Below, in pieces: positions 24,486 through 32,704 of a stretch of 57,089 bases of DNA (position 1 is the first letter of the stretch; every line of letters starts with the position of its first letter). A program made the translations under genes and the position numbers. This DNA comes from Rhodococcus sp. G-MC3. Its GTDB lineage: Bacteria; Actinomycetota; Actinomycetes; Mycobacteriales; Mycobacteriaceae. The stretch is from NCBI RefSeq assembly GCF_030063335.1, contig NZ_JASISW010000029.1, positions 1 through 57,089 of the forward strand, written 5' to 3'. The notes beneath the pieces were generated by a model that was given only the letters and a program-made list of their open reading frames with translations, was not told the origin of the DNA and did not search any database.

Positions 24486-25038
24486 TCAGGCGTAGCGGCC
24501 TGCCGCAGGTAATGGGTTGAGGGCGTCGCTGTCCCAAGTAAGTTTCTGGACGAAGTTCACCGGCAGCGCCTCCAACGCGAGGTTGGTGAGGACGGCGTCG
24601 GTGAGCATGTCGGTTCGTTGCCAGGCGACGAACGTCGCAATGCAGTACCACCGCAGCGCGAAGCTGTGCCGCAGCATGTGGGGACGGCACCACAACCTCC
24701 CGGACCGGTCACCCAACTCCTTTTCCCGCTCGCCTGTTCGCATCACGAGAGGTGTTGTACCAAGCAGCTTTGTGCCGCCGAAGACCATCCATACCGAGGA
24801 ACAACATCATCGGTTCCAATCCCGCCGGAGTACGGATGAACAGTCGAGTCCGCAACGACGGACCCGCACTGTCCACATTCACCCGACGTCGCACCCCGTC
24901 CTGATCCACTGCCTGCAAGATGCCGTTCGAACCGATCTCATCGACCACCCATCTGTTGGGGACGTCGTACCGTCCTTCGCGCGCATCCGCGGCATCAGTG
25001 GTCGACGTGGTCACTTCAACCGTGGCATCGTGAAGCAA
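24486..25038 (-). pseudogene. Tyrosine-type site-specific recombinase, frameshifted remnant
   Basis: Two overlapping minus-strand frames carry successive parts of one recombinase. From 25038: RYDVPNRWVVDEIGSNG, GVRRRVNVDSAG, GLEPMMLFLGMDGLRRHKAAW. From 24788 in the next frame: CRPHMLRHSFALRWYCIATFVAWQRTDMLTD, the His-X-X-Arg region of the catalytic domain. After that the similarity is lost and no final Tyr motif appears, and the N-terminal domain is missing too. It is related to the tail fragment at 4170-4526. A dead integrase of a multi-recombinase element. Confidence 0.65.
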
Positions 25039-25090
25039 CCGCGGTGTACGGATGGGACGGAGGCCAGCACGCGTTCCTCGAATGCGGATC

Positions 25091-25279
25091 TCACCATTCC
25101 AGACCCGCGACGACTAGGCGAGACCTCCTCCCGAGGGACACTCCGGACACGTGTCCGGCGGACAAGTGAAGCCAGGCTTGGGTTCGGTTTTCGGAACTGG
25201 TGCGTTGTCGGAGAGTGGCTGTGACGCCGATGGTGGCGAGGACGCCGACGATGAGGGCGACCCATGCTTGTGCGGGCAC
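25091..25279 (-). CDS. Small single-pass membrane protein of the integrated element
   Basis: 62 residues from a GTG at 25277-25279 (AAAGGAAC upstream). One membrane helix near the start: QAWVALIVGVLATIGVTATL, followed by basic QRTSSENRTQAW. Small proteins of this design are common in actinobacterial integrative plasmids. The C-terminal part (SGVSLGRRSRLVVAGLEW) may be out of frame, since the neighbouring frame gives a sensible Cys-rich end (TCPPDTCPECPSGGG). It lies 33 nt after the 96-residue gene on the same strand. Confidence 0.45.
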   Translation of the reverse strand: MPAQAWVALIVGVLATIGVTATLRQRTSSENRTQAWLHLSAGHVSGVSLGRRSRLVVAGLEW

Positions 25280-25312
25280 GCCGAGGGTTCCTTTCCTGGA
25301 TTAGTGGTCCGG

Positions 25313-25603
25313 TCACATTGGTGCGGAGCCGTCGAAGCGTTCGAGGCTGTCGAGGACGCCGTTGTAGTTCGCCGGTCGGCACCGACCCAGGCCGACGATG
25401 AGGGCACAGGTGCCGTCGAGGGTGACCAGGTAGGACGGTGCGGAGCCGTTGTCGGGTGAGACGTGGTCGCGGGCGTCGAGCAGTGCGTAGCGAACGGCGT
25501 CGGCAGCTGCGCGTTTTGCGTCAGCGAGGTTTGGCTCAGCGCCGCTGGCGGTGAGTATTTCAGGGTTGTTCTCGGGGTGTGTGGTGACGGTCCACGTGAT
25601 CAT
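25313..25603 (-). CDS. Hypothetical protein of the integrated element, 96 aa
   Basis: Start ATG at 25601-25603 with AAGGGAACC upstream. The sequence MITWTVTTHPENNPEILT, DAKRAAADAVRYALLDARDHV, APSYLVTLDGTCALIVGLGRC looks like a compact alpha/beta domain. No family recognised. It follows the 188-residue gene on the same strand, but a long palindrome at 25731-25771 lies between them. Confidence 0.5.
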   Translation of the reverse strand: MITWTVTTHPENNPEILTASGAEPNLADAKRAAADAVRYALLDARDHVSPDNGSAPSYLVTLDGTCALIVGLGRCRPANYNGVLDSLERFDGSAPM

Positions 25604-25730
25604 CGCGGTGGTTCCCTTCTCGCCTGCGGTGAGTGCCTGCTGGATTTCGAGCGTCGCACGGGGAGCGCAGCGAGTCGTGCGACGCGAAAGCAACTTTCAG
25701 AACTTGTGCAGCATCGAGCGAACTGTGGAT

Positions 25731-25771
25731 AGCACACGTTCGGCCCCGCTCAGCGGGGCCGAACTTGTGCT
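25731..25771. terminator. Long palindrome, likely bidirectional terminator
   Basis: 20-bp arms (25731-25750 and 25752-25771) with one mismatch around a single central C; the core is GTTCGGCCCCGCT facing AGCGGGGCCGAAC. It lies 8 bp beyond the stop of the 188-residue gene. Very stable as a hairpin; cruciform or resolution-site roles are possible alternatives. Confidence 0.7.
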
Positions 25772-25779
25772 ATCGGATG

Positions 25780-26346
25780 TCAGACGTCATCGAACGCGTC
25801 GAGAATTTTGCTCGGGTCGCGTCGAAATCTGCCACCGTCGAGAAACACTCCAACGGCGGTGCGGTGAACACGGCGGAACTCTTCCATCAAGGTGTCATAT
25901 CCGACGCGGTCGGTGACCCGCCAGGTAATCGGCCCCATATGCAGATCGACCCAGTGCACGGTGCGGCGCTGTTCGGTGTTGTAGCGGCTGTTCGGTACTA
26001 CCGAGTGCTCGGGGCCGCCGAGCCAGAGAACAGAGATCGCCGCGGCGCCGAACTCTGCACCTGGCTGCGGCGGGTACGGGGAGTGTCCGTCGGCGCCGAT
26101 GAGAGCGGCACGGACAGTGGCGAATCCGGCGATGACATCGCAGACGGCTTCGGCGCTGCGGAAGGTCATCATGACGTGGCCGAGGGTTACGATCATCTGC
26201 GCTTCGTCGGTAGCGGCGGCGGTGACGGTGATCGTGGCGTTCTGTGGGCCGGTGATGATCGCGGTGGTGTGGGTGACGATTCCGGCTGCACGGGCGTTGT
26301 GCGCTGCGGTGGTGTTGCGGTCCTGGCGGATGGTGTTCTTGGGCAT
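25780..26346 (-). CDS. Hypothetical protein of the integrated element, 188 aa
   Basis: Start ATG at 26344-26346 preceded by AGGAGAG. Begins MPKNTIRQDRNTTAAHN; the middle part has ATITVTAAATDEAQMIVTLGHVMMTF and SAEAVCDVIAGFATVRAALIG; the C-terminus has THRVGYDTLMEE-like helical sequence (VTDRVGYDTLMEEFRRVHRTA). No signal peptide or membrane helix and no family I can name. Proteins of this kind recur in actinobacterial integrative elements, which agrees with its position between DUF2637 and integrase genes. Confidence 0.5.
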   Translation of the reverse strand: MPKNTIRQDRNTTAAHNARAAGIVTHTTAIITGPQNATITVTAAATDEAQMIVTLGHVMMTFRSAEAVCDVIAGFATVRAALIGADGHSPYPPQPGAEFGAAAISVLWLGGPEHSVVPNSRYNTEQRRTVHWVDLHMGPITWRVTDRVGYDTLMEEFRRVHRTAVGVFLDGGRFRRDPSKILDAFDDV

Positions 26347-26786
26347 GTCGGGCTCTCCTAGTCTCGCGGAACCGGCTCCCCCGGCCCCTCGCTCTGCCAA
26401 TTTCTTTCGCCGTCATCTGGCTTGAGGAGAGAAGGCGGCGCACGGGACCGGTGTCCTGGCACTGGGACAAAAAGTTTTCAGCCGGAGGCGCTATGAAAAG
26501 TTTTTGGAGCCCGTGGGCCGGAGCGCAGCGAAGTCAGGGGTAGGTAAGGCGGGCCCGGGTGTTGCATGCTCGGACAAGCCCGATGTGCGAAAGAAATCGA
26601 TCTCTTGTACGCGTAGCGCAGCGGAGCTCAATCCGGATGGACGCCCGGAGGGTGGCCAGAACGCCGGCAGGCGAATGCAGTTCATCCAGAAGCCGGATGT
26701 CGTCCGCACCTCCCCCGGAGTCCAACGAGTGGCGACCGTGCGGGAGCGACGGATTCCGGCCACACTCCACGTCGCGGTAGCCCTCG
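26347..26786. other. 440-bp gap without recognised gene
   Basis: No convincing coding frame. The motif GCGCAGCG recurs here (near 26525 and 26622) and once more near 25665, within similar purine-rich contexts (GGAGCGCAGCGA). AAAAGTTTT occurs twice near 26470-26504. These may belong to a transfer or replication region of the integrated element, but no iteron array is evident. Confidence 0.4.
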
Positions 26787-27659
26787 TCATCCAGTTTTGA
26801 ACCGCTCTCCGCCGTCATCCAGGTCACCGTCATAGTTCTCCTTCGAATCCCGCGGAACCGATTCCTCCCATTTGCGGTATCGACGCATCGCAGTCGACGC
26901 CACGGACCCGTCAGTCTCCATTCCTATTAGCGCCCATGACCATTCCCTGTGTGCGTGCCGAAGTCGCGCCGTCTCCGTTACCTCGGCCGGTAAGTCATCC
27001 TCGTTCTCTCGCAGGTCGTCGTGAGGGAGGACGTCCTGCCGAACCTTTCGGTCGTCGAGCGTGAGCTCAGTCTGCAACCGGTCCCTATCGCTACCTGTCA
27101 GGTCGCAGCTCACGTGGGAGGGCTCAGATGATTCCGGTTCTATCGCAATCAGCTGTGACTGCGATAGCTGACCTCGCGGTGCCCTCAGGACGACGGCCAG
27201 AACCTCCGTCATTGCAAGGAGCGCAATAGGCGCAATGGTCGCTATACCCGCAGAGACCACTGCCGGGAGCGCCGTGGCGCTGAGCACCGCGTGGTACGAG
27301 TTGCCTGCAATCGATGCTGTGGCCGCGACGCGCAGGATCGCAACGACGAAACGTCGACCCCGGATTGTGCGGTCATCGGTGTGATTCGACAGCGCAATGG
27401 CTGTGACGGTCGTCGACACTATTGCGCCGTCGAGGACTACAGGGATGACCCAGGCCTGCCCGTCACCGATGCCGGCCATCGCTGCAAGCTCGCGCAACAC
27501 CGCGAAGCTCAGCCAGAACGATGCCCCCGCTATGCCCACGGTGAGCGCAACGGCAGTGGCAAGCGCCCATTGCAGGATTCGCGGGTGGATCGGTACTGCG
27601 CCGTTTCCGGCGTCCATATTGCGATCTTCTCGGTCGATCTCAGTCGTATGAGTGGTCAT
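26787..27659 (-). CDS. DUF2637 membrane protein (SpdB-like transfer-associated)
   Basis: 290 residues. Four hydrophobic segments between about 28 and 160: LQWALATAVALTVGIAGASFWLSF, AWVIPVVLDGAIVSTTVTAIAL, RFVVAILRVAATASIAGNSYHAVL, TIAPIALLAMTEVLAVVL, the arrangement of DUF2637. The remaining C-terminal half is acidic and soluble. Such proteins accompany transfer and spread functions in actinobacterial plasmids and ICEs; the molecular role is unproven. The ATG overlaps the stop of the RHH gene (ATGA), giving an operon parA-RHH-DUF2637. Confidence 0.7.
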   Translation of the reverse strand: MTTHTTEIDREDRNMDAGNGAVPIHPRILQWALATAVALTVGIAGASFWLSFAVLRELAAMAGIGDGQAWVIPVVLDGAIVSTTVTAIALSNHTDDRTIRGRRFVVAILRVAATASIAGNSYHAVLSATALPAVVSAGIATIAPIALLAMTEVLAVVLRAPRGQLSQSQLIAIEPESSEPSHVSCDLTGSDRDRLQTELTLDDRKVRQDVLPHDDLRENEDDLPAEVTETARLRHAHREWSWALIGMETDGSVASTAMRRYRKWEESVPRDSKENYDGDLDDGGERFKTG

Positions 27660-28003
27660 CGGATTCTGGGGCCCCTTGCCAGCGGTCCTGTGCGTTGCGG
27701 GAACGGTGCGCCCTCGTTGAACCTGTTGCGCAACGTGTCCAGGTATTCCTCGACTGCAGCGTTGACGAGATCTGACGGTCCGCGGGGTGCGCCGGGTGTT
27801 GCGGACAGCGCTTCCGCTGCGTTGAGGAGATCGTCGACGGTCGACCTGTACATGTAGTAGGACCGCTTTTGTTTCGTGTCCGCGTCCGGTTGAGTCGGGG
27901 GCTGCGCCTGCGCAACTACTTCGTGCGCACGTTGCGCATCGAGCGGAGGGTCGACGGGACTCGATCCGGCCAGTGCGCTCTTCATCCGTTCAGGTCTGGC
28001 CAT
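27656..28003 (-). CDS. ParB-like ribbon-helix-helix partition partner
   Basis: 115 residues; a disordered polar N-terminus (about 45 aa), then a ribbon-helix-helix-like domain with KRSYYMYRSTVDDLLNAAEAL, GPSDLVNAAVEEYLDTLRNRFNEGAPFP. The ending YLxxLRNRFNxGxPFP is common in small DNA-binding partners of ParA on actinobacterial plasmids. Start overlaps the parA stop (TGATG). It should bind a centromere-like site and stimulate the ParA ATPase, and may also autoregulate the operon. Confidence 0.65.
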   Translation of the reverse strand: MARPERMKSALAGSSPVDPPLDAQRAHEVVAQAQPPTQPDADTKQKRSYYMYRSTVDDLLNAAEALSATPGAPRGPSDLVNAAVEEYLDTLRNRFNEGAPFPQRTGPLARGPRIR

Positions 28004-28791
28004 CAGCTCACTCCTTCAGTGAGGGTCGAAATGGTGTCGCGGTAGATCGTTGCCAGACTCCTCGACTTGGTGGTGCCCCAGTCTTGCAGGCTGGTCTGGG
28101 CTTCCATCGAGTCCTTGATGACTACCCGTTTGGGTATGGTGTCGCCGAGGATATTGATGCTGGTGGCTATCTCGGCGAGCTGTTCGCGTCCCCCGATGGT
28201 GCTGATTTCGTGCATGTTGATGATGGCGCCCATTAGTTCGAGTTCGGGGTTGTAGCTGCGTTTGACTGCGTCGATCGTGCGTCGCAGTCGCGCGAGACCG
28301 TTGGCGGAAAACAACGCGGATTGACTGACGACGACGGTTTTTCGCGCTGCCACCAGTGCATTGATGGTCAACAGGTCGAGGCTGGGTGGGCAGTCGATCA
28401 GAATGACGTCGTAGACGTTGCTCAGTAAGTCCACAGCGTCGCGAAGTCGTCGTTCACGGCCGGCGCCCGCGACCACCAGTTGGTCTCGAACGTAGGCAAG
28501 GGATTCGTTGACGGGGACGGTCGGGACGAGTTCGACACCGGGCCAGATCGTGGGAACGAGGGCGTCGACGATCGTGACGTTCGAGGCCTCGGACAGGACG
28601 TCGGCCACTCCCACATCGTCGCGTTCGAGCGGTTGCTTGGTCAACACCGTGCTGACGTTGCCCTGCGGGTCCATGTCGATCACGAGTGCGCGCCGACCTG
28701 CCTGTGCCACAGCGAAGGCGAGGTGGAAGACCGTGGTGGTCTTGCCTACTCCCCCCTTCTGGTTGCAGAAAGCAATCACGTCAGCGGTCAT
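28003..28791 (-). CDS. parA: ParA-family partition ATPase
   Basis: 262 residues. Deviant Walker A KGGVGKTTT at residues about 12-20, Walker A' VIDMDPQGN, Walker B VILIDCPPSLDLL; C-terminal region with GDTIPKRVVIKDSM. A soluble ATPase that moves plasmid copies on the nucleoid together with a DNA-binding partner, here the RHH protein directly downstream. ATG at 28791 chosen for the match to the ParA start (MTADVIAFCNQKGG) and the GGAAGTGAG upstream. Shows that the element to the left of tRNA-Lys derives from a plasmid or a conjugative element with plasmid stability functions. Confidence 0.85.
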   Translation of the reverse strand: MTADVIAFCNQKGGVGKTTTVFHLAFAVAQAGRRALVIDMDPQGNVSTVLTKQPLERDDVGVADVLSEASNVTIVDALVPTIWPGVELVPTVPVNESLAYVRDQLVVAGAGRERRLRDAVDLLSNVYDVILIDCPPSLDLLTINALVAARKTVVVSQSALFSANGLARLRRTIDAVKRSYNPELELMGAIINMHEISTIGGREQLAEIATSINILGDTIPKRVVIKDSMEAQTSLQDWGTTKSRSLATIYRDTISTLTEGVS

Positions 28792-29362
28792 GGTGGGTCT
28801 CACTTCCATGGGATGAATTGGAGGCAATGAACGTCATGCGCGCATCGGGCGCAAGAATTGCATTGGATGAATCGGCCGTATCGCTTCCGAGGGACGAGAT
28901 AGGCGAAAGGGGCCTACCGGATGCATGGGGCGACTGACACCCCAAGGATGCGGCACCTCCATGGGAGGCATTAGAAGCGTTGTGCACCCACACTTCCCAA
29001 ACACGCCACGGATGCAACGCTTCTATTGCTGGCACTGCGCGTGACGAAAGCAAAGCATGTACGACGTCCATGACGGTCGAGTCATCCCTAGCACTCCTTA
29101 CGGGTAGTTCGGAGAAACGTATTGGCCTGCAACGAGTTCTGCGTGCTTCACCACTAAAACCTCCGGGACGAACTTGGTCCCGACTCGGCGCACCCGTTAC
29201 GTCGCCTCGCCTCAGAGTTGAGTTGGATGCAGGCGATTGGCCGCCGTGATCGGTACGGCAACGCGGATGGAGGAACTGCCAGTCGATCTTCTCTACACGG
29301 ATAGCGATTGTTGGATCGAGGGGGCGGATGATGACTTTGGTTGTTGGTTTCCTTCTCTGCAT
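28781..29362 (-). CDS. Doubtful ORF upstream of parA, 193 aa
   Basis: An ATG with AGAGGTAACC before it opens a 193-codon frame that ends 11 nt inside the start of parA, a spacing expected for an operon partner. The first 35 residues (MQRRKPTTKVIIRPLDPTI, IDWQFLHPRCR) look plausible, but the remainder is Ser/Arg-rich with weak third-position GC bias and no recognised domain. It may be a real, poorly conserved element gene or chance. Confidence 0.3.
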   Translation of the reverse strand: MQRRKPTTKVIIRPLDPTIAIRVEKIDWQFLHPRCRTDHGGQSPASNSTLRRGDVTGAPSRDQVRPGGFSGEARRTRCRPIRFSELPVRSARDDSTVMDVVHALLSSRAVPAIEALHPWRVWEVWVHNASNASHGGAASLGCQSPHASGRPLSPISSLGSDTADSSNAILAPDARMTFIASNSSHGSETHHDR

Positions 29363-29894
29363 GGTTACCTCTGTTGGTGGTCATGGATGTAAGACAAGGG
29401 ACTTCGTCTGTTGCTCTTGGACCCCCCATGGGCTGAACCCAATTTCCGCACCCACGGTGTCCGCTCCACGCCCGATGGCCCCGCGTCGCAGTGGACGCGT
29501 GGCTAATCGGTATCGCCACCTGCTCAATGATCAGTCGGGCTGGTGGTGCCTCGGGGCCGGTCGTCGAGGATTTACAAAGGGTGCACATGCCGGCGGCAGG
29601 CTGGTTTTTTCGTCGGGCTCTGCCAGATAACGACGCAGCGTCGAGTGCTTGGCCGGTAGCGACCGTCACCTCGGACCAATAGCCGAGGTGCGGGTCGTTC
29701 AGATTGTGGCGTAAGCGTCTCGTACGCAGGTGAATTCACAACTGGGACGTGTGAACTCGCGCGCAACCGACCCATGACGTCATCGATGATTTCTCGAAGA
29801 TGCGATGGGGTGGGTTGCGAATAGCCTTGAAAGGCTGGTCAACACCGACTAGTATCCAAAGGTGAAACTCCTTCCTGCAAGGTAGAGGTTTCGA
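29363..29894. other. 530-bp gap without recognised gene
   Basis: Short open frames exist on both strands but none shows a convincing domain, ribosome site and codon bias together. No iteron or parS-like repeat array was seen, though this is where a centromere or origin of the element would be expected. Confidence 0.35.
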
Positions 29895-29945
29895 AAACGC
29901 CCTCGGCCTCGGTGCTTGTAACACCGGGAATCGCCGGGGGCGTTT
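29895..29945. terminator. Stem-loop terminator after the excisionase gene
   Basis: AAACGCCC (29895-29902) pairs with GGGCGTTT (29938-29945), with further GC-rich pairing inside. It lies 33 bp beyond the excisionase stop on the minus strand. Confidence 0.55.
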
Positions 29946-29977
29946 CTAGTTCGTAGGGGTCAGGAGTCAGCGGCATC

Positions 29978-30175
29978 TCAGGCGACGCCCGAAGTTACTT
30001 CCGACTGTGCTTCCAGACCCTCGATGTATTCGTCGATTGCCGTGTCCGGGATGAGACGCCGCTTTCCGATCTTCACACTGCGAATCTCGCCAGTAGCGAT
30101 CTTGTTGAAGAAGTTCGAGCGCCCAAGCCCCGTGCATGCCATGGCCTCCGGAACTGATAGCAACCGTCTGGGCAT
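29978..30175 (-). CDS. xis: Excisionase / helix-turn-helix DNA-binding protein
   Basis: 65 residues: RLLSVPEAMACTGLGRSNFFNKIATGEIRSVKIGKRRLIPDTAIDEYIEGL is a MerR-like winged HTH of the excisionase (HTH_17) type. GGTGAGG precedes the ATG; a longer start at 30211 is possible. Such proteins bind the attachment site and steer the integrase towards excision. Divergent from the XRE gene and near the integrase, as in many actinobacterial integrative elements. Confidence 0.75.
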   Translation of the reverse strand: MPRRLLSVPEAMACTGLGRSNFFNKIATGEIRSVKIGKRRLIPDTAIDEYIEGLEAQSEVTSGVA

Positions 30176-30313
30176 TTCCTCACCTTCCGTTGTTTTATGT
30201 TGCGATCCCATAATCGAGCCCGAAATCGCCGTGGTCCATGTGACTCCAACGCAGATTATCAACTATGTGATCCTGCCGCAAGAACTAGCGAGAATCGGCT
30301 AAGCTCTGTGTTC

Positions 30314-30949
30314 ATGACACAGTCCTGGTCAGAATCCGTGGCCGCTCGCATCATGGGCGAGGTGCGGCGACTAAGAGGGAAAGAGCACTCCGCGCTCTCC
30401 GCAGCCAAACTGGCCGAGCGCACCACCGACATCGGCTTCGGCATCTCGCGCAACGTTCTTGCCGAACTCGAAAACGGCCGAAAAAAGAGCGTCGACGTGG
30501 CCGAGCTGCTGGTTCTGGCAGCCGCGTTGGGTGTCTCGCCCGCCCAACTCATGTTTCCCGACTTGCCGAAAGGCGAAGTCGAAGTACTACCCGGGCTCCC
30601 CCAGGAATCCCACGATGCCCTGCGATGGTTCAGCGGCGAAGCCGGCCTGCTAAAACCGTCTCCTGGCTGGTCCGACACGGAGAACGAGGAACCAGTCGAG
30701 ATGTGGGTGCGAGAACAGTTCGACCCTAAGAACGATCGCGTCAGCATCACGCGAGAGTGGCTACAGGCCCTTCAGACCATGCGTCGAGCACGTGCACAGC
30801 TGCGGATTGGACTAACGAAGAAGGAGTCGGCGGAGCATGTCGAGACGATGCAGATGGCGTACGAAGATGCCCGTCGACGCTCCGAAGTGCTGTTCCACCA
30901 GATGACAGACCTTGACATGGACACTGGAGACGACGAAGCAGATGCCTAG
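30314..30949 (+). CDS. XRE-type HTH transcriptional regulator
   Basis: 211 residues. N-terminal HTH region about residues 10-75: MGEVRRLRGKEHSALSAAKLAERTTDIGF, ISRNVLAELENGRKKSVDVAELLVLAAALGVSPAQLMF. The middle is acidic and Pro-rich; the C-terminal third (LQTMRRARAQLRIGLTKKESAEHVETMQMAYEDARRR) is helical, probably a coiled coil. The ATG at 30314 is used; a GTG 6 nt earlier is the alternative. It overlaps the integrase start by 8 nt, so it probably controls integration and the divergent excisionase promoter. Confidence 0.75.
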   Translation: MTQSWSESVAARIMGEVRRLRGKEHSALSAAKLAERTTDIGFGISRNVLAELENGRKKSVDVAELLVLAAALGVSPAQLMFPDLPKGEVEVLPGLPQESHDALRWFSGEAGLLKPSPGWSDTENEEPVEMWVREQFDPKNDRVSITREWLQALQTMRRARAQLRIGLTKKESAEHVETMQMAYEDARRRSEVLFHQMTDLDMDTGDDEADA

Positions 30950-32141
30950 AGAGCGACTTCGACTCGGTGAGTGGGGAAAAATTACCACCCTCAAGTCAGG
31001 TGGGCGCACGGTCGCACGGACACGCATACGCGATACCGACGGCAAGAAACGAACAGTCGAGGCGAGCGGCAGATCTGCTACTGAGGCGAGAAGTCGGTTG
31101 CAGGAAAAGCTCTCCGAACGCACAGTTCCGTCCGGCGAAATAATTCAGGAGCTCACGAAGTCGTCGACGATGTCACATCTATATGCGTACTGGATTGACC
31201 AGAAGGCTAAAGTAGTTGCACCTCAGACGATTACAGGCTACAAGCAGGCCTGGTCCTCGTATTGCGCGAGCCCTGTCGGTGAACTTCTGATCCGCGAGAT
31301 TACGACGGGCAAGATCGATTCGCTTATCTCCTCGATCTCGGAGCGCACTCCCAGCGGCGCACGAATCTCGCGGGTCATTCTCTCTGGGATGCTCGGGACC
31401 GCAGTTCGCTTCGATTTTCTCGAGCACAATCCCGTTCGTGAGGTCCCCCGCCCGACAATCAAACGGCAAGCCATTCGAGCACTGACTCGAGACGAGCTCG
31501 ACGAGCTTCGCGGGCGGATCCAAAACTACTGTCGCCACCAGACTGTCGACCAGCTCGGAGTGATCTCACCAAAACTCGGCCAGAAGCCAGGAGCGCACCT
31601 CGAGGACATTTTGATGTTGCTTCTCGCCACCGGTGGCCGAATCAGCGAAGTTCTTGCCTTGACGTGGCCTCAAATCGATCTGATCTCTCAAATTCCGCGC
31701 GTCACGATTAACGCGACGCTTGTCGTCCCGCGTGCAGCGGGTGAACGTCTGTTCCGACAGGAGCACCGAAAAGGCGACTCGCCACCGCTCACGCTGGTAC
31801 TACCAGCGTTCGCGGCCGATGGCTTACGCCGACGCCAGGAGCTTCCCACGTACTACAACCCATGGAACGCCGTCTTCGTGACCGCCACTGGCAACTGGGT
31901 TTCGCCGGCTAACGTCCGCCGATCATGGCGAGCAGCCAGAGGCGACGAATTCGAGTGGGTGAAACCTCACACACTTCGGAAGACAGTGGCGACTCTTGTG
32001 AAGGAAACCTACGGCGTCGAGGCCGCACAGATGCAACTCGGGCACGCCAACACACGTGTGACCGAAGCGCACTATATCCAGCGCGTAACCGTCGCACCCG
32101 ACATGACCAGCGCACTCGACTCTTTCGCACCAAAAAGATGA
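30942..32141 (+). CDS. int: Tyrosine recombinase (integrase) of the tRNA-Lys element
   Basis: 399 residues with the complete catalytic set: Arg233 in GGRISEVLALTW, His343 and Arg346 in KPHTLRKT, His368 in LGHANTRVTE and nucleophile Tyr378 in AHYIQ. N-terminal arm-binding and SAM-like core-binding domains at about 1-60 and 75-170. Overlaps the XRE gene by 8 nt and ends 82 bp before the 3' end of tRNA-Lys, the usual position for an integrase whose attachment site is that tRNA. Appears functional by sequence. Confidence 0.9.
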   Translation: MPRERLRLGEWGKITTLKSGGRTVARTRIRDTDGKKRTVEASGRSATEARSRLQEKLSERTVPSGEIIQELTKSSTMSHLYAYWIDQKAKVVAPQTITGYKQAWSSYCASPVGELLIREITTGKIDSLISSISERTPSGARISRVILSGMLGTAVRFDFLEHNPVREVPRPTIKRQAIRALTRDELDELRGRIQNYCRHQTVDQLGVISPKLGQKPGAHLEDILMLLLATGGRISEVLALTWPQIDLISQIPRVTINATLVVPRAAGERLFRQEHRKGDSPPLTLVLPAFAADGLRRRQELPTYYNPWNAVFVTATGNWVSPANVRRSWRAARGDEFEWVKPHTLRKTVATLVKETYGVEAAQMQLGHANTRVTEAHYIQRVTVAPDMTSALDSFAPKR

Positions 32142-32177
32142 GTAAAAGGTGGATTCGTGATTTTCGCGCAGAAAGCA

Positions 32178-32218
32178 AAACACCCCCTCGCCGGCTTTAC
32201 ACTGGTGAGGGGGTGTTT
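32178..32218. terminator. Bidirectional terminator between int and tRNA-Lys
   Basis: AAACACCCCCTC (32178-32189) and GAGGGGGTGTTT (32207-32218) are perfect 12-bp arms with T/A runs on both sides, serving the integrase from the left and tRNA-Lys from the right. Confidence 0.85.
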
Positions 32219-32223
32219 CAGGG

Positions 32224-32297
32224 TGCGCCATCAGGGATTCGAACCCCGGACCCGCTGATTAAGAGTCAGCTGCTCTAACCAACTGAGCTAATGGCGC
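32224..32297 (-). tRNA. tRNA-Lys(CTT)
   Basis: On the minus strand: acceptor GCGCCAT pairing with ATGGCGC, D-arm TAGCTCAGTTGG, anticodon arm CTGACTCTTAATCAG with anticodon CTT, T-arm GGGGTTCGAATCCC, discriminator A. Full CCA is not encoded (CCC follows). The 3' end faces the integrase, so it is the probable integration site of the element to the left; the tRNA is intact. Confidence 0.95.
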
Positions 32298-32391
32298 CGA
32301 TCCGCACCGCCGGTGTTCTCTGCGGTGCGGGAGAAACATTAACAGGAGAAACCGTTAGATGTGAAATCAGCAGGTCAGACCCCCTGTGACG

Positions 32392-32613
32392 TCAGCTGAA
32401 GATCTTTCGAACGACGAGCACTGCGACCACTGCACCGATGCCGATGAGTGTGAACTTGACTGGCGGCTCGTTCAGCTTGGCCACCACGGTCTGCTTCGTG
32501 TTCTCCGCGATCCGCTTGGGGCTGGCCCTGACGCTGAGCTCGTCGAGAGTGCCGGCGAGCTGATTGCGTGCGGCTTCGATCTCGCGTTCGATCTTGTCCG
32601 TGTCCCTGGCCAC
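32392..32613 (-). CDS. DUF3618 membrane-anchored protein
   Basis: 73 residues from a GTG at 32613 with GGAGGACAC upstream. ARDTDKIEREIEAARNQLAGTLDELSVRASPKRI is the DUF3618 signature (an amphipathic helix), followed by one C-terminal membrane helix FTLIGIGAVVAVLVVRKIF. Small tail-anchored protein of unknown function; divergent from bcp as in M. tuberculosis Rv2520c-Rv2521 (from memory). Confidence 0.8.
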   Translation of the reverse strand: MARDTDKIEREIEAARNQLAGTLDELSVRASPKRIAENTKQTVVAKLNEPPVKFTLIGIGAVVAVLVVRKIFS

Positions 32614-32704
32614 GTGTCCTCCAACTTGTCGCAAAGATTGTGTGTCACCTGCGAGCCTAGAGCACTGCCGATCTTGCATCAGGCCCTGTGGCTAGTCTCG
32701 ACAC

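Noticed and set aside
26491..26833. Short frames on both strands in the 26.5-26.8 kb gap
   Set aside because: No consistent codon bias, ribosome site or domain; treated as non-coding.
28828..29894. Plasmid origin or parS array beside parA
   Set aside because: Only scattered imperfect GGATGAAT/GAGGCA-like words were seen, no regular repeats, so no site is claimed.
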